A stretch of 64,000 bases of DNA from Streptomyces radicis (GCF_003626575.1 NZ_RBDY01000010.1:124001-188000); one strand, 5' to 3'. Shown: positions 43,027-52,234, counted from the first letter of the stretch. Numbers and translations are program-made. The notes: generated by a model from the letters alone, not told the origin.

Positions 43027-44244
43027 GTGACCGAGGCGTTCGCGGAGATGTGGCGGGACCTGCTGTCCGTGGGCCGGGCGGGTGGGCCCGGCACGGGATA
43101 CCGCCGCTACGCCTGGACGGGCGTCGACCGTGAGCTGCGCGTCTGGTTCGCCGACGAGGCGCGGGCGCGCGGCCTCGCCCACGAGGTCGACCGCAACGGC
43201 AACCAGTGGGCCTGGCTCGGCGACCCCGCCGCGGGTGACGCCGTGGTCACCGGGTCGCACCTGGACTCCGTGCCGGACGGCGGGGCGTTCGACGGGCCGC
43301 TCGGCGTCGTCTCCGCCTTCGCCGCGCTCGACGCCCTCAGGGCCAGGGGCGCCCTGGCCCCGGGGCACCGGCCGCTCGGCGTCGTGGCGTTCGCCGACGA
43401 GGAGGGCGCGCGCTTCGGAGTGGCCTGCGTCGGCTCGCGGCTCAGCTGCGGGCTGCTCGCCCCCGACCGGGCCCGCGCGCTGACCGACGCCGACGGCGTC
43501 TCCCTCGCCGACGCGATGGAGCGCGCGGGGCACGACCCGGGCGCCCTCGGGCCCGACCCCGAACGGCTCGCCCGCATCGGCGCGTTCGTCGAGCTGCACA
43601 TCGAGCAGGGCCGGGCCCTGGTCGACCTCGAACGGCCCCTCGGGGTGGCCTCGGCCATCTGGCCGCACGGCCGCTGGAGGTTCGACTTCCACGGCGAGGC
43701 CAACCACGCGGGGACCACCCGCATCGAGGACCGGCGCGACCCCATGCTCACCTACGCCCATACCGTCCTCGCCGCCCGCAAGCGCGCCAGGCTCGCCGGG
43801 GCCCTGGCCACCTTCGGCAGGGTGACCGTCGACCCCGGGGCCGTCAACGCCGTGCCCTCGCTGGTCACCGGCTGGCTCGACTCCCGCGCCCCCGACGCCG
43901 GGACCCTCGACGACCTGGTGGCCGGGATCGAGGCCACCGCCACCGAGCGCGGCGGCCGGGACGGCGTCACCGTCGCCGTCACCCGCGAGTCCCACACCGA
44001 GGGCGTCACCTTCGCCGCCGACCTGCGCGACCGGGCGGCCCGGCTGCTCGGCGGCGCCCCCGCGCTGCCGACCGGCGCGGGACACGACGCCGGGATCCTC
44101 TCAGGGGCCGTCCCCACGGCCATGCTGTACGTGCGGAACCCGACCGGGGTCTCGCACGCCCCCGCCGAGCACGCCGACGAGGGCGACTGCCTGGCCGGGG
44201 TGAGCGCCCTGGCGGACGTGCTGGAGGGCCTGCTGTGCCGCTGA
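43027..44244 (+). CDS. M20 family amidohydrolase (allantoate amidohydrolase-like) in the hut operon
   Basis: This 405-residue zinc enzyme of the AllC/carbamoylase group shows the metal-binding runs GSHLDSVPDGGAFDGPLGV, FADEEGARFG, ELHIEQGRALVD and the late SHAPAEHADEG with GAGHDAG. The family cleaves allantoate, N-carbamoyl amino acids or related amides. In the hut operon it lies between hutU and hutF and overlaps hutF by ten bases. The pathway HutF route yields N-formylglutamate, which needs a deformylase; no classical hutG is nearby. I infer it may be the N-formylglutamate amidohydrolase. Confidence 0.85.
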   Translation: MTEAFAEMWRDLLSVGRAGGPGTGYRRYAWTGVDRELRVWFADEARARGLAHEVDRNGNQWAWLGDPAAGDAVVTGSHLDSVPDGGAFDGPLGVVSAFAALDALRARGALAPGHRPLGVVAFADEEGARFGVACVGSRLSCGLLAPDRARALTDADGVSLADAMERAGHDPGALGPDPERLARIGAFVELHIEQGRALVDLERPLGVASAIWPHGRWRFDFHGEANHAGTTRIEDRRDPMLTYAHTVLAARKRARLAGALATFGRVTVDPGAVNAVPSLVTGWLDSRAPDAGTLDDLVAGIEATATERGGRDGVTVAVTRESHTEGVTFAADLRDRAARLLGGAPALPTGAGHDAGILSGAVPTAMLYVRNPTGVSHAPAEHADEGDCLAGVSALADVLEGLLCR

Positions 44245-45587
44245 CCACGCAGACGTACTGGGCCGAACACGCCTGGCTGGGCGCCACCGTCGAGCAGGGC
44301 GTGCTGATCGCCACCTCGCCCGCGGGCCGCATCACCGCCGTCCGCCCGGGGACCGCGGCCCCGCCCGTCGGCGCGGTCACGCTGCGCGGGCTCACGCTGC
44401 CTGGCCTGGCCAACGCGCACAGCCATGCGTTCCACCGTGCCCTGCGCTCCGCCACCCAGGTGGGCGGCGGCACCTTCTGGACGTGGCGCACCGCGATGTA
44501 CGAGATGGCCGCCGCGCTGACGCCGGACAGCTACTACACGCTCGCCCGCGCCGTCTATGCCGAGATGGCGCTGGCGGGGATCACCTGCGTCGGTGAGTTC
44601 CACTATGTGCACCACGGCCCCGGCGGCACCCGCTACGGCGACCCGGCCCTCATGGCCAAGGCGCTCGTCGCCGCGGCCACGGCGGCGGGCATCAGGATCA
44701 CCCTCCTCGACACGTGCTATCTGGCCGCGGGATTCGGCGAGCCGCTCTCCGGCACCCAGCTGCGCTTCTCCGACGGGACGGCCGAGGCGTGGGCCGAGCG
44801 CGCCGACGCCCTGAGCGGCGGCCCCACCGCGCGGCTCGGCGCCGCGATCCACTCCGTGCGCGCCGTCCCCGCCGACGCGCTCACCACCGTCGCCCGCTTC
44901 GCCCAGGAGCGGGGGCGGCCCCTGCACGTCCACCTCTCCGAACAGCCGAGGGAGAACGAGGACTGCCTGCGCGCACACGGCCGCACCCCGACCCAACTCC
45001 TGAACGACCACGGGGTGTGGGGCCCGCGCACCACCGCCGTGCACGCCACCCACCTCACCGACGAGGACATCGCCCTGCTGGGCCGCAGCGCCACCACCGT
45101 GTGCCTGTGCCCCACCACCGAGCGCGACCTCGCCGACGGCATCGGGCCCGCGGGGCCGCTGCGCGCCGCGGGCAGCCCGCTGTGCGTCGGCAGCGACAGC
45201 CACGCCGTGATCGACCTGCTCGCCGAGGCCAGGGCCGTCGAGGAGCACGAGCGCCTGCGCACCAGGGCGCGCGGCCACTTCACCGCGGGCCAACTCCTGC
45301 GCGCCGCCTCCGACGAGGGCCACGCCGCCCTCGGCTGGCCCGAGGCCGGGCGCCTCGAACCCGACGCCCTCGCCGACTTCACCACCGTCGCCCTCGACAG
45401 CGTCAGGACCGCGGGGCCGCCCCGGCGGATGGCCCTGGAGGCGGCCGTGTACGCCGCCACCGCCGCTGACGTGCGACACACCGTCGTCGGCGGCCTGCAC
45501 ATCGTCAGGGACGGCGCCCACCAGCTCGTCCACGACATCCCCGAAGCCCTGCGCGAGGCCATCTCCGCGCTGCGGACCACCCGGTGA
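44235..45587 (+). CDS. hutF: Formimidoylglutamate deiminase
   Basis: This 450-residue amidohydrolase converts N-formimino-L-glutamate to N-formylglutamate and ammonia. Metal ligands are visible as AHSHAFHRALR near residue 62, HVHLSEQ, HATHLT and GSDSHAVIDLL. The sequence GGGTFWTWRTAMYEMA is typical of HutF. The GTG start overlaps the end of the amidase gene by ten bases, so translation is coupled. Its presence defines the five-step histidine route through formylglutamate. Confidence 0.94.
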   Translation: MPLTTQTYWAEHAWLGATVEQGVLIATSPAGRITAVRPGTAAPPVGAVTLRGLTLPGLANAHSHAFHRALRSATQVGGGTFWTWRTAMYEMAAALTPDSYYTLARAVYAEMALAGITCVGEFHYVHHGPGGTRYGDPALMAKALVAAATAAGIRITLLDTCYLAAGFGEPLSGTQLRFSDGTAEAWAERADALSGGPTARLGAAIHSVRAVPADALTTVARFAQERGRPLHVHLSEQPRENEDCLRAHGRTPTQLLNDHGVWGPRTTAVHATHLTDEDIALLGRSATTVCLCPTTERDLADGIGPAGPLRAAGSPLCVGSDSHAVIDLLAEARAVEEHERLRTRARGHFTAGQLLRAASDEGHAALGWPEAGRLEPDALADFTTVALDSVRTAGPPRRMALEAAVYAATAADVRHTVVGGLHIVRDGAHQLVHDIPEALREAISALRTTR

Positions 45588-45597
45588 GGACCACCCC

Positions 45598-46848
45598 ATG
45601 CCAGAGCAGCACGCCACCGCGCACGGGACCACCACCCCCGCCACGGCTCCCACCGGCGACCCCACCAGCAGCGCTCCCACCGCCAGCACCGCCATCGTCA
45701 ACATCGGCACGCTTGTCACCAACGACCCCTCCCTCGGCTCCGGACCCCTCGGCCTGATCCACGACGCGGCCGTCGTCATCGACGGCGGCCGCATCGCCTG
45801 GATCGGTACCCACAGTGAAACACCCCCCACTGACAGTCACCATGACGCGGGCGGGCGGGCGGTCATCCCCGGCTTCGTCGACTCCCACTCCCACCTGCTG
45901 TTCGCGGGCGACCGCACCGACGAGTTCAACGCCCGCATGTCGGGCCGCCCCTACACCGCGGGCGGCATCCGCACCACCGTCGCCGCGACCCGCCGGGCCA
46001 CCGACGCCCAACTGGCCGCCAACCTCACCGCGTTGCTCACCGAGATGCGCCGCCAGGGCACCACGACCGTCGAGGTCAAGTCCGGCTACGGCCTCACCGC
46101 CGAGCACGAGTCCCGGGCGCTGCGCGTCGCCCGCGAGCACGCCGAGGAGACCACCTACCTCGGCGCCCATGTCGTCCCCGCCGAGTACGCCGCCGCCCCC
46201 GACGCCTATGTCGCCCGCGTGACCGGCCCCATGCTCGACGCCTGTGCCCCGCACGCCCGTTGGATCGACGTGTTCTGCGAGGAGGGGGCGTTCGACGCCG
46301 ACCAGGCGCGCGCCGTCCTCACCGCGGGCCGCGCCCGCGGCCTGCTCCCGCGCGTCCACGCCAACCAGCTCACCGCGGGTCCCGGCGTCCGGCTGGCCGT
46401 CGAGCTCGGCGCCGCCTCGGCCGACCACTGCACCCACCTCACCGACGCCGACGTGGACGCCCTCGCCCAGGGCTCCACGGTGGCGACCCTGCTGCCGGGG
46501 TGCGAGTTCTCCACCCGCGCCCCCTACCCCGACGCGCGCCGCCTGCTCGACGCGGGCGCCGTCGTCGCGCTCGCCACCGACTGCAACCCCGGCTCGTCGT
46601 TCACCAGCTCCATGCCGTTCTGCGTCGCCGTCGCCGTCCGCGAGATGGGCATGACCCCCGACGAGGCGCTGTGGTCCGCCACCGCCGGGGGCGCCGCCGC
46701 GCTCCGGCGCGCCGACATCGGGCACCTCACGCCCGGCGCGCGCGCCGACCTCGCGCTCCTCGACGCGCCCTCGCCCAGCCATCTCGCCTACCGCCCCGGT
46801 GTCCCCCTGGTCGCCGCCGTCTGGCAGGGCGGCCACCGCGTGGCCTGA
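45598..46848 (+). CDS. hutI: Imidazolonepropionase
   Basis: This 416-residue amidohydrolase opens the imidazolone ring to give N-formimino-L-glutamate. It has PGFVDSHSHLLFAGDRTDEF near residue 95, SGYGLT, AHVVP, HANQL with ADHCTHL, and TDCNPGSSFTSSMPF. An N-terminal extension of about 31 residues is Thr/Ala/Pro-rich low complexity and absent from typical HutI. It starts ten bases after hutF with a GGTGAGGA ribosome site and is the last gene of the operon. Confidence 0.95.
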   Translation: MPEQHATAHGTTTPATAPTGDPTSSAPTASTAIVNIGTLVTNDPSLGSGPLGLIHDAAVVIDGGRIAWIGTHSETPPTDSHHDAGGRAVIPGFVDSHSHLLFAGDRTDEFNARMSGRPYTAGGIRTTVAATRRATDAQLAANLTALLTEMRRQGTTTVEVKSGYGLTAEHESRALRVAREHAEETTYLGAHVVPAEYAAAPDAYVARVTGPMLDACAPHARWIDVFCEEGAFDADQARAVLTAGRARGLLPRVHANQLTAGPGVRLAVELGAASADHCTHLTDADVDALAQGSTVATLLPGCEFSTRAPYPDARRLLDAGAVVALATDCNPGSSFTSSMPFCVAVAVREMGMTPDEALWSATAGGAAALRRADIGHLTPGARADLALLDAPSPSHLAYRPGVPLVAAVWQGGHRVA

Positions 46849-46901
46849 CGCCCCGCCCGGCGAAGGCTTAGGGTCGACGGGCGGCACCGAGGGGAGCGGG
46901 G

Positions 46902-48275
46902 ATGACGGACACCGAGGATCAGGCCGGGGACAGGGCCGGAGCGCGGGCCGGAGACGGGGCGGCGGGGGCGCGCGAACGCGGCTTCGGCGCGCCCTTCTGG
47001 AAGCTGTGGTCGGCCACCACCGTCACCAACCTCGGCCAGGGCGCCACCGGCATCGCCTTCCCCTGGCTCGCCACCGAGCTGACCACGGACGCCTTTCTCG
47101 TGGCGCTCATGGGCCTGGCCCTGCGGCTGCCCTGGCTGGTGTTCAGCCTGCCCGCGGGGGTCCTGGCCGACCGGCTCGACCGGCGGCGGGTGTTGCTCGC
47201 GATGAGCCTGGCGCGCGCGGCCGTCGTCGGAACGGTCGGGCTGCTCGTCGCGTTCGACGCCATGACCCTGCCGCTCCTCTACGCCTGTGCCCTCGCGCTC
47301 GGCTTCGCCGAGGTGCTCTTCGACAACACCGCGCAGGTGCTGCTGCCCTCCGTCGTCTCCCGCGAGCGGCTCTCCGAGGCCAACGGCCGCCTGATGGCCG
47401 CCCAGATCGTCTCCGACGACTTCCTGGCCGGGCCGCTCGGCGGCGTGCTGATCGGGCTCGCGCTGGCCGTGCCGTTCGCGTTCGACGCGGGAACGGCGCT
47501 GGTCGCGGCGGTGCTGCTGCTGACCCTGCGGGGCACGTTCCGCGCGCGGAGCGCCCCCGCGGACAACGGCGCCGACGCGGACAACGGCGCCGCCGCGCCC
47601 GCGCGCCGCTCGATGCGCGCGGAGATCGCCGAGGGCGTGCGCTGGCTCTGGCGCAACCCGGTGCTGCGCCGACTGGCCATCGCGCTGGCCCTGTTCAACG
47701 CCGGTGGCGCGGGGGTCGCGGCCATCTATGTGCTGTACGCGCAGGAGGTGCTCGGGCTCGGGGCGCTCGGCTTCGCCCTGCTGGTGTCGGCGGGCGGCGT
47801 GGGCGGCTTCCTCGGCGGCATGCTGGCGGGCCGGGTCACCCGCCGCATCGGCGCGACCGGCTCGCTGCTGATGCTGTGCGCCCTTGACCTCGTGGCCCAT
47901 GTGGTGGCGGGGTTCGCGTCGAACGCCTGGCTGGTCGGAACGGTTATGGGAGCGACCGGGTTTGGCGTGGTGCTCTGGAATGTGACGACCGTTTCGCTTC
48001 GTCAGACGATCATTCCCGATCATCTGCTGGGCCGGGTCAACAGCGTCTACCGGCTGCTCGGCTGGGGCGCGATGCCGCTCGGCATCCTGGCGCTCGGCGG
48101 CCTCGTGGCCCTGGTCGAGGCGCAGGTCTCGCGTGAGGCGGCCCTGCGCGCCCCCTTCTTCGCCGTGGCGCTGATCAGCGTCGGGCTGGCCTTCTACATC
48201 CACCGCCACCTGCACGCCCGCGCGCTCGCCGAGGCCCTGGAGGGTACTCAGCCCGCTCAGCCGGAGGGAAGTTGA
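46902..48275 (+). CDS. MFS transporter (MFS_3, exporter-like)
   Basis: The 457-residue protein has about twelve membrane segments and the early motif GVLADRLDRRRVLL between helices 2 and 3. This MFS_3 group includes drug and siderophore exporters. A charged N-terminal segment of about 28 residues precedes the first helix, and the central loop contains the tandem repeat DNGAD-ADNGA. It is 53 bases after hutI on the same strand and might be read through from the operon, but its substrate is unknown. Its stop codon lies inside a 20-bp hairpin. Confidence 0.88.
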   Translation: MTDTEDQAGDRAGARAGDGAAGARERGFGAPFWKLWSATTVTNLGQGATGIAFPWLATELTTDAFLVALMGLALRLPWLVFSLPAGVLADRLDRRRVLLAMSLARAAVVGTVGLLVAFDAMTLPLLYACALALGFAEVLFDNTAQVLLPSVVSRERLSEANGRLMAAQIVSDDFLAGPLGGVLIGLALAVPFAFDAGTALVAAVLLLTLRGTFRARSAPADNGADADNGAAAPARRSMRAEIAEGVRWLWRNPVLRRLAIALALFNAGGAGVAAIYVLYAQEVLGLGALGFALLVSAGGVGGFLGGMLAGRVTRRIGATGSLLMLCALDLVAHVVAGFASNAWLVGTVMGATGFGVVLWNVTTVSLRQTIIPDHLLGRVNSVYRLLGWGAMPLGILALGGLVALVEAQVSREAALRAPFFAVALISVGLAFYIHRHLHARALAEALEGTQPAQPEGS

Positions 48276-48313
48276 CTTCCTCTCCCGCCTTTGGGCGGGA
48301 GAGGAAGTCAACT
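48270..48313. terminator. Perfect 20-bp hairpin overlapping the MFS stop codon
   Basis: Arms 48270-48289 and 48294-48313 are perfectly complementary with a TTTG loop. The MFS stop TGA (48273-48275) is within the left arm. Placed between convergent genes, it likely terminates both. No T-run follows. Confidence 0.75.
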
Positions 48314-48345
48314 GGGATCCCCAGGCTCGGGCCGGCTCGGACGCC

Positions 48346-49074
48346 TCACGCCGTCGGCGCCGCCTCCGCGGCCCCCGCGGCCGGTGCCGCCGCGCTCGGC
48401 GAACTCCCCGCCTGCGCCGCCCACGTGGCGGCCCGCGCCCGCTCCTCCTCATGCAACGCCTCGCCCGCCGCGATCAGCCGGGGCCGCAGCTCGGGCGCCG
48501 TCGTGAGCGCGCGGAACAGGAAGGACACCGACACCTCGTGGTCCGGGCGGTACAGCACCTCCACCGGGTCGCCCGCGCGGATCGTGCCGGGCTGGAGCAC
48601 GCGGAAGTACCCGCCGGGCCTCGCCTCGTTGGTGAAACGCTTCACCCAGCCCTGCTCGCCCAGCCAGTCCGCGAACGTCCGGCACGGCACGCGGCAGCTG
48701 CTCGCCTCGATCACCAGGTCGGGGCCGACGCGCCAACGCTCGCCGACGCGCGTGTCGTTGACGTCGATGCCCGATGTGGTGAGGTTCTCCCCGAACACGC
48801 CCCCCGGCAGCTCGCGCCCCAGCGCGCGCCCCCAGTGGTCGAGGTCCTCGCGCGCGTACACGTAGACCGCCTGGTCGTCGCCGCCGTGGTGGCGGAGGTC
48901 GCACACCGCGTCCCCCGCGAGACCGCTGCCCCCCACCCCCTTGGGCCCTGGGGCGGCGACCGCCACGGGTCCTTCCGCCGGGCGCTTGTCGATGCCGGTG
49001 AGGCCGCTGGCCGAGTCCGTCGGCGCCGCGGCGCTCGCCCTGCCGAGATTGACCGAGAGAACCATCCGCTCCAT
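48346..49074 (-). CDS. MOSC domain-containing protein
   Basis: This 242-residue protein has the MOSC beta-barrel of the YiiM type: GDAVCDLRHHGGDDQAVYVYAREDLDHW, PGGVFGENLTTSGID, and SSCRVPCRTFADWLGEQGWVKRF with the conserved Cys in RVPC. MOSC domains bind molybdenum cofactor and take part in sulfur or nitro/hydroxamate reduction. The tail from about 220 is Ala/Ser-rich. ATG 49074 is preceded by TAGTGT at seven bases, consistent with a leaderless start. Confidence 0.88.
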   Translation of the reverse strand: MERMVLSVNLGRASAAAPTDSASGLTGIDKRPAEGPVAVAAPGPKGVGGSGLAGDAVCDLRHHGGDDQAVYVYAREDLDHWGRALGRELPGGVFGENLTTSGIDVNDTRVGERWRVGPDLVIEASSCRVPCRTFADWLGEQGWVKRFTNEARPGGYFRVLQPGTIRAGDPVEVLYRPDHEVSVSFLFRALTTAPELRPRLIAAGEALHEEERARAATWAAQAGSSPSAAAPAAGAAEAAPTA

Positions 49075-49081
49075 GCCGGGC

Positions 49082-49087
49082 ACACTA
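49082..49087 (-). promoter_or_regulatory. -10 box of a leaderless MOSC-gene transcript
   Basis: On the minus strand TAGTGT is followed by seven bases and the ATG at 49074. No ribosome site is visible. Confidence 0.45.
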
Positions 49088-49163
49088 ACCACCGCGGCCT
49101 CCCCACCGCGATGATTATTCATCCCTCGCACGCCCATTCCCCTCCGTGGCCCTCGGGCGCGCG

Positions 49164-50132
49164 TCACGTGGCCGAGGGCAGATCGAGCACCGCCTTGCCC
49201 GGCACCTTGCCCTCGGCCAGCGCCGCCAGGGCCTCCGCGCCGCCGGTCCAGGGCCCGCGCCAGCCGACGCCCGCGTCAAGGCCGCCGCTCGCGAGCAGCC
49301 CGGCGAGCCACGTCAGGTCGGCGCCGATCCCCGCCCCGTCGTGCAGCAGGAAGAACGACGTGATGGCCCGGTCGTGGCCGAGCGGCCCCGCGAAGTCGCC
49401 GTGCGGAAACGTCTCGGCGGCCCCCGACGAGTGGCCCATGGCGATCAACGTCCCGCCGGGCGCCACCGTCCGGTACGCCGCCACCCTGATCGCCCCGCCC
49501 ACCATGTCGATCACCCCGTGCACGGGCCCGTCGGAGAGGCGTTCCACCAGCCACGCGCCCCCGCTGGCGCCGCGGTCGGCGACCACCACCTCGTGCGCGC
49601 CCAGCGCGCGCAGCGTCTCCTCCTTGGCCGGGTCGGTGGTGAGCGCGATCACATGCGCCCCGCCGCGCGCGGCCAGTTGCAGGGTGTAACGCCCCACGCC
49701 GCTGCCCGCGCCCGTCACCAGGACGCGGCGGCCCAGGATCGGGCCGAGGCGGCGCAGCCCGCGCAGCGCCGAGCCCGCCGCCACGGGAAGCGTGCTGGCC
49801 TCCCCCAGGTCCACGCCCTCGGGGAGCGTGCCGATCCAGTCCGTGTCAACGGCGCGCAGCTCCGCCCACGCGCCCCCCGGCCCCAGCGTCACCACCCGGG
49901 TGCCCACCGCGGGTCCCGAGCCGTCCGCCGCCGCGCGCACCACGACGCCCGCCGCGTCCCACCCGGGCACCGTGCCGTTCTCGCCGTGCGGGACGACGCC
50001 GACGGCCTCGCCGTAGTTGAGCGAGAACGCGGCCACCTCGATCAACGCCTGGCCGGGGCCCGGCTCCGGATCCGGGTGCTCGGCCAGGGCGAGGTGGTCG
50101 GGGGCGGAGTGGTCGATGGTCCAGGCGCGCAT
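49164..50132 (-). CDS. MDR family NAD(P)-dependent oxidoreductase (quinone oxidoreductase-like)
   Basis: This 322-residue protein of the zinc-free medium-chain dehydrogenase group has the N-terminal GroES-like fold (FSLNYGEAVG, GWDAAGVVV) and the Rossmann motif VLVTGAGSGVGRYTLQLAA for NADPH. Catalytic zinc cysteines are absent, so it is closer to quinone/enone reductases than to alcohol dehydrogenases. GAGGAG precedes ATG 50132. It is divergent from a TetR regulator across 134 bases containing inverted repeats, suggesting direct control by that regulator. Confidence 0.9.
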   Translation of the reverse strand: MRAWTIDHSAPDHLALAEHPDPEPGPGQALIEVAAFSLNYGEAVGVVPHGENGTVPGWDAAGVVVRAAADGSGPAVGTRVVTLGPGGAWAELRAVDTDWIGTLPEGVDLGEASTLPVAAGSALRGLRRLGPILGRRVLVTGAGSGVGRYTLQLAARGGAHVIALTTDPAKEETLRALGAHEVVVADRGASGGAWLVERLSDGPVHGVIDMVGGAIRVAAYRTVAPGGTLIAMGHSSGAAETFPHGDFAGPLGHDRAITSFFLLHDGAGIGADLTWLAGLLASGGLDAGVGWRGPWTGGAEALAALAEGKVPGKAVLDLPSAT

Positions 50133-50195
50133 GGCTGGCTCCTCGGTGCGGTGCGGTGCGGTGCCTGACCCCGACGGTCCGGCTCCGAGAAATAT

Positions 50196-50241
50196 GCCAG
50201 TGACCGGCGTTAGCTGGCAACTGGCGAATGCTGCTCGCCAG
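50196..50241. promoter_or_regulatory. Candidate TetR operators between the MDR and TetR genes
   Basis: Two inverted repeats lie here: GCCAG/CTGGC (50196-50200, 50214-50218) and CTGGCGA-n7-TCGCCAG (50221-50241). They share CTGGC half-sites and sit in the divergent promoter region. Confidence 0.5.
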
Positions 50242-50254
50242 CGAAAGCGGTCGA

Positions 50255-50260
50255 TAGACT
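50255..50260 (+). promoter_or_regulatory. -10 box of a leaderless TetR transcript
   Basis: TAGACT is followed by six bases and the ATG at 50267; no ribosome site is present. It lies just downstream of the inverted repeats. Confidence 0.45.
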
Positions 50261-50266
50261 CGCCTC

Positions 50267-50986
50267 ATGACCGCCCCGACCCGTGACACCGACCTGACGC
50301 TGCGCGAGCGGAAGAAGCTGCGCACGCGGCGCGCGCTGGTGGAGGAGGCGTTGCGGCTGTTCACGCGGCAGGGCTTCGGCGAGACCACGCTCGACGAGCT
50401 GGTGGCCGCGGTCGACGTCTCGCAGCGCACCTTCTTCCGGAACTTCAGCTCCAAGGAGGACGTGGCCCTCGCGCCCGAGAAGGAGCTGTGGGCGGCGTAT
50501 GTCGCGGAGATCGAGCGCCGCCCGCCGAGCCGCGCGCCCCTCGAGGACTACGAGGCGGCCCTGTTCGCCTCCGTGCGCGGGATGGCCGAGGGCTGGGAGG
50601 GGCGCTTCGTGGCCAGTCGCGCGCTGTGCGACCGCACCCCCGCGCTGGTCGCGCACAGCCTTCGGCACTGCGCCGACGTCACCGAGCGCGTGCTCGACAT
50701 CCAGCTGGCCCGCGGCTGCCGTGGCGACGACGGGCGCGCCGCGCGGCTGCGCCACCTCATCCTGATGGAGATCATGCTCACCGCCTGGCACTGGGCCGTG
50801 GGCCGCTGGTCGGCCGAGGGCGCGGGGCGCGCGGGGCGCGCCGAGGGCGCGGACCGGGACGCCCTGTGCGCCCTGATGACCGAGGCGTTCGAGGCCATCC
50901 CCGGCGCCCTGGCCCTCGCCGAGCCCGAGCCCGAGCCGGAGTCGTGGACCGGGACGCCGGAACGCCGTAGCCCCGGAACGCCGTAG
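50267..50986 (+). CDS. TetR family transcriptional regulator
   Basis: The 239-residue protein has a TetR HTH at the N-terminus (about 18-65: TRRALVEEALRLFTRQGFGETTLDELVAAVDVSQ split over helices 1-3, FFRNFSSKEDV). The C-terminal ligand domain is helical with no family name I can give, and the tail is Glu/Pro-rich (EPEPEPE) followed by a repeated (T/S)PG or PER stretch. It is divergent from the MDR oxidoreductase gene and probably controls it and itself through the inverted repeats between them. Confidence 0.9.
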   Translation: MTAPTRDTDLTLRERKKLRTRRALVEEALRLFTRQGFGETTLDELVAAVDVSQRTFFRNFSSKEDVALAPEKELWAAYVAEIERRPPSRAPLEDYEAALFASVRGMAEGWEGRFVASRALCDRTPALVAHSLRHCADVTERVLDIQLARGCRGDDGRAARLRHLILMEIMLTAWHWAVGRWSAEGAGRAGRAEGADRDALCALMTEAFEAIPGALALAEPEPEPESWTGTPERRSPGTP

Positions 50987-51077
50987 CCCAGGAACGCCGA
51001 AGGCCGACCGCCCCACCCCGCGGGGAAGGCGACCGGCCGTCGGCGTTCGAAGCCCCTGCTCCTCGGCTGCTCCCCGG

Positions 51078-51983
51078 CTACTCCTCGACCAGCAGTCCGC
51101 GGCGCAGCCGACCCAGCGTGCGGGCCAGCAGCCGGGAGACGTGCATCTGCGAGATGCCAAGCTCCTCGCCGATCTCGGACTGCGTCATGTTCGCGACGAA
51201 GCGCAGCGAGAGAATCTTCCGGTCGCGCGGCGCCAGCTCCGCGATCAGCGGCTTGAGGGACTCGATGTACTCGATCCCCTCGAGGCCGTGGTCCTCGTAG
51301 CCGATGCGGTCGGCCAAGGTGCCCTCGGCCTCGTCCTCGTCCGGCTGCGCGTCCAGGGAGCTGGCCGTGTACGCGTTCGACGCGGCCATGCCCTCCACGA
51401 CCTCCTCCTCGCTGATGCTCAGCCGCTCGGCGAGCTCGGCGACGGTCGGGGAGCGGTCCAGCTTCTGGGCCAGCTCGTCCCCGGCCTTCGCCAGGTCGAG
51501 CCTGAGCTCCTGAAGCCGCCGCGGGACCCGGACCGACCAGGAGGTGTCGCGGAAGAAACGCTTGATCTCGCCGACGATCGTCGGCATCGCGAACGTGGGG
51601 AACTCCACGCCCCGATCGGCCTCGAAGCGGTCGATCGCCTTGATCAGACCGATCGTTCCGACCTGGACGATGTCCTCCATCGGCTCGCTGCGCGAACGGA
51701 ACCGCGACGCGGCGAACTTCACCAGCGCGAGATTCAGCTCGACCAGGGTGTTGCGTACATACGCGTACTCGTGAGTGCCTTCGTCGAGGACCGCGAGGCG
51801 CTCGAAGAGGCTCTTCGACAGAGCACGCGCGTCCAGCGGCGCCACCTCGTCGAACGGTGGGATCTCGGGCAGCGACGCGAGCACGTCGTCCACCGCCGAC
51901 TCTCGCGTGGCGGGGGAGGACTGCGCGTCGGCCTTGCTGGCGTCGGTACGCGGTTCTGAGATGTGGGGGGCCGGTGACGACAT
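51078..51983 (-). CDS. SigB/SigF/SigG family RNA polymerase sigma factor
   Basis: This 301-residue sigma factor has region 2 (EPMEDIVQVGTIGLIKAIDRF and GVEFPTFAMPTIVGEIKR), region 3 (VPRRLQELRLDL) and region 4 with an HTH (LRFVANMTQSEIGEELGISQ). The N-terminal 45 residues are a Ser/Ala/Asp-rich extension. Stress and development sigma factors of this type are held by anti-sigma kinases. An anti-anti-sigma and an anti-sigma gene lie divergently upstream, matching the S. coelicolor sigI locus next to hut genes, so it is probably SigI. ATG 51983 has GGAGGA upstream. Confidence 0.92.
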   Translation of the reverse strand: MSSPAPHISEPRTDASKADAQSSPATRESAVDDVLASLPEIPPFDEVAPLDARALSKSLFERLAVLDEGTHEYAYVRNTLVELNLALVKFAASRFRSRSEPMEDIVQVGTIGLIKAIDRFEADRGVEFPTFAMPTIVGEIKRFFRDTSWSVRVPRRLQELRLDLAKAGDELAQKLDRSPTVAELAERLSISEEEVVEGMAASNAYTASSLDAQPDEDEAEGTLADRIGYEDHGLEGIEYIESLKPLIAELAPRDRKILSLRFVANMTQSEIGEELGISQMHVSRLLARTLGRLRRGLLVEE

Positions 51984-52234
51984 GATGTGTCCTCCGTCTC
52001 TTCACTCGGCATATGGCTGCCGAAGCCGTACGTGCGTTGGTGTTGCGGCGCCTCCAAAGCCGGGTGGACAACCATCCGATGTCCTCTAGACCTACCGGTC
52101 ACTCACCGCCCGTGGCAAGTCCCTTACGTCCGAATTCGGAGGAAAGCGAGACTTGTTCGGGTGTTGGGGCGTCGCCTCAGGGGCTAAGGTTTCGAACCTG
52201 GCCAGGAACGGGCTTCCGACTCGGAGGGGGCTGC

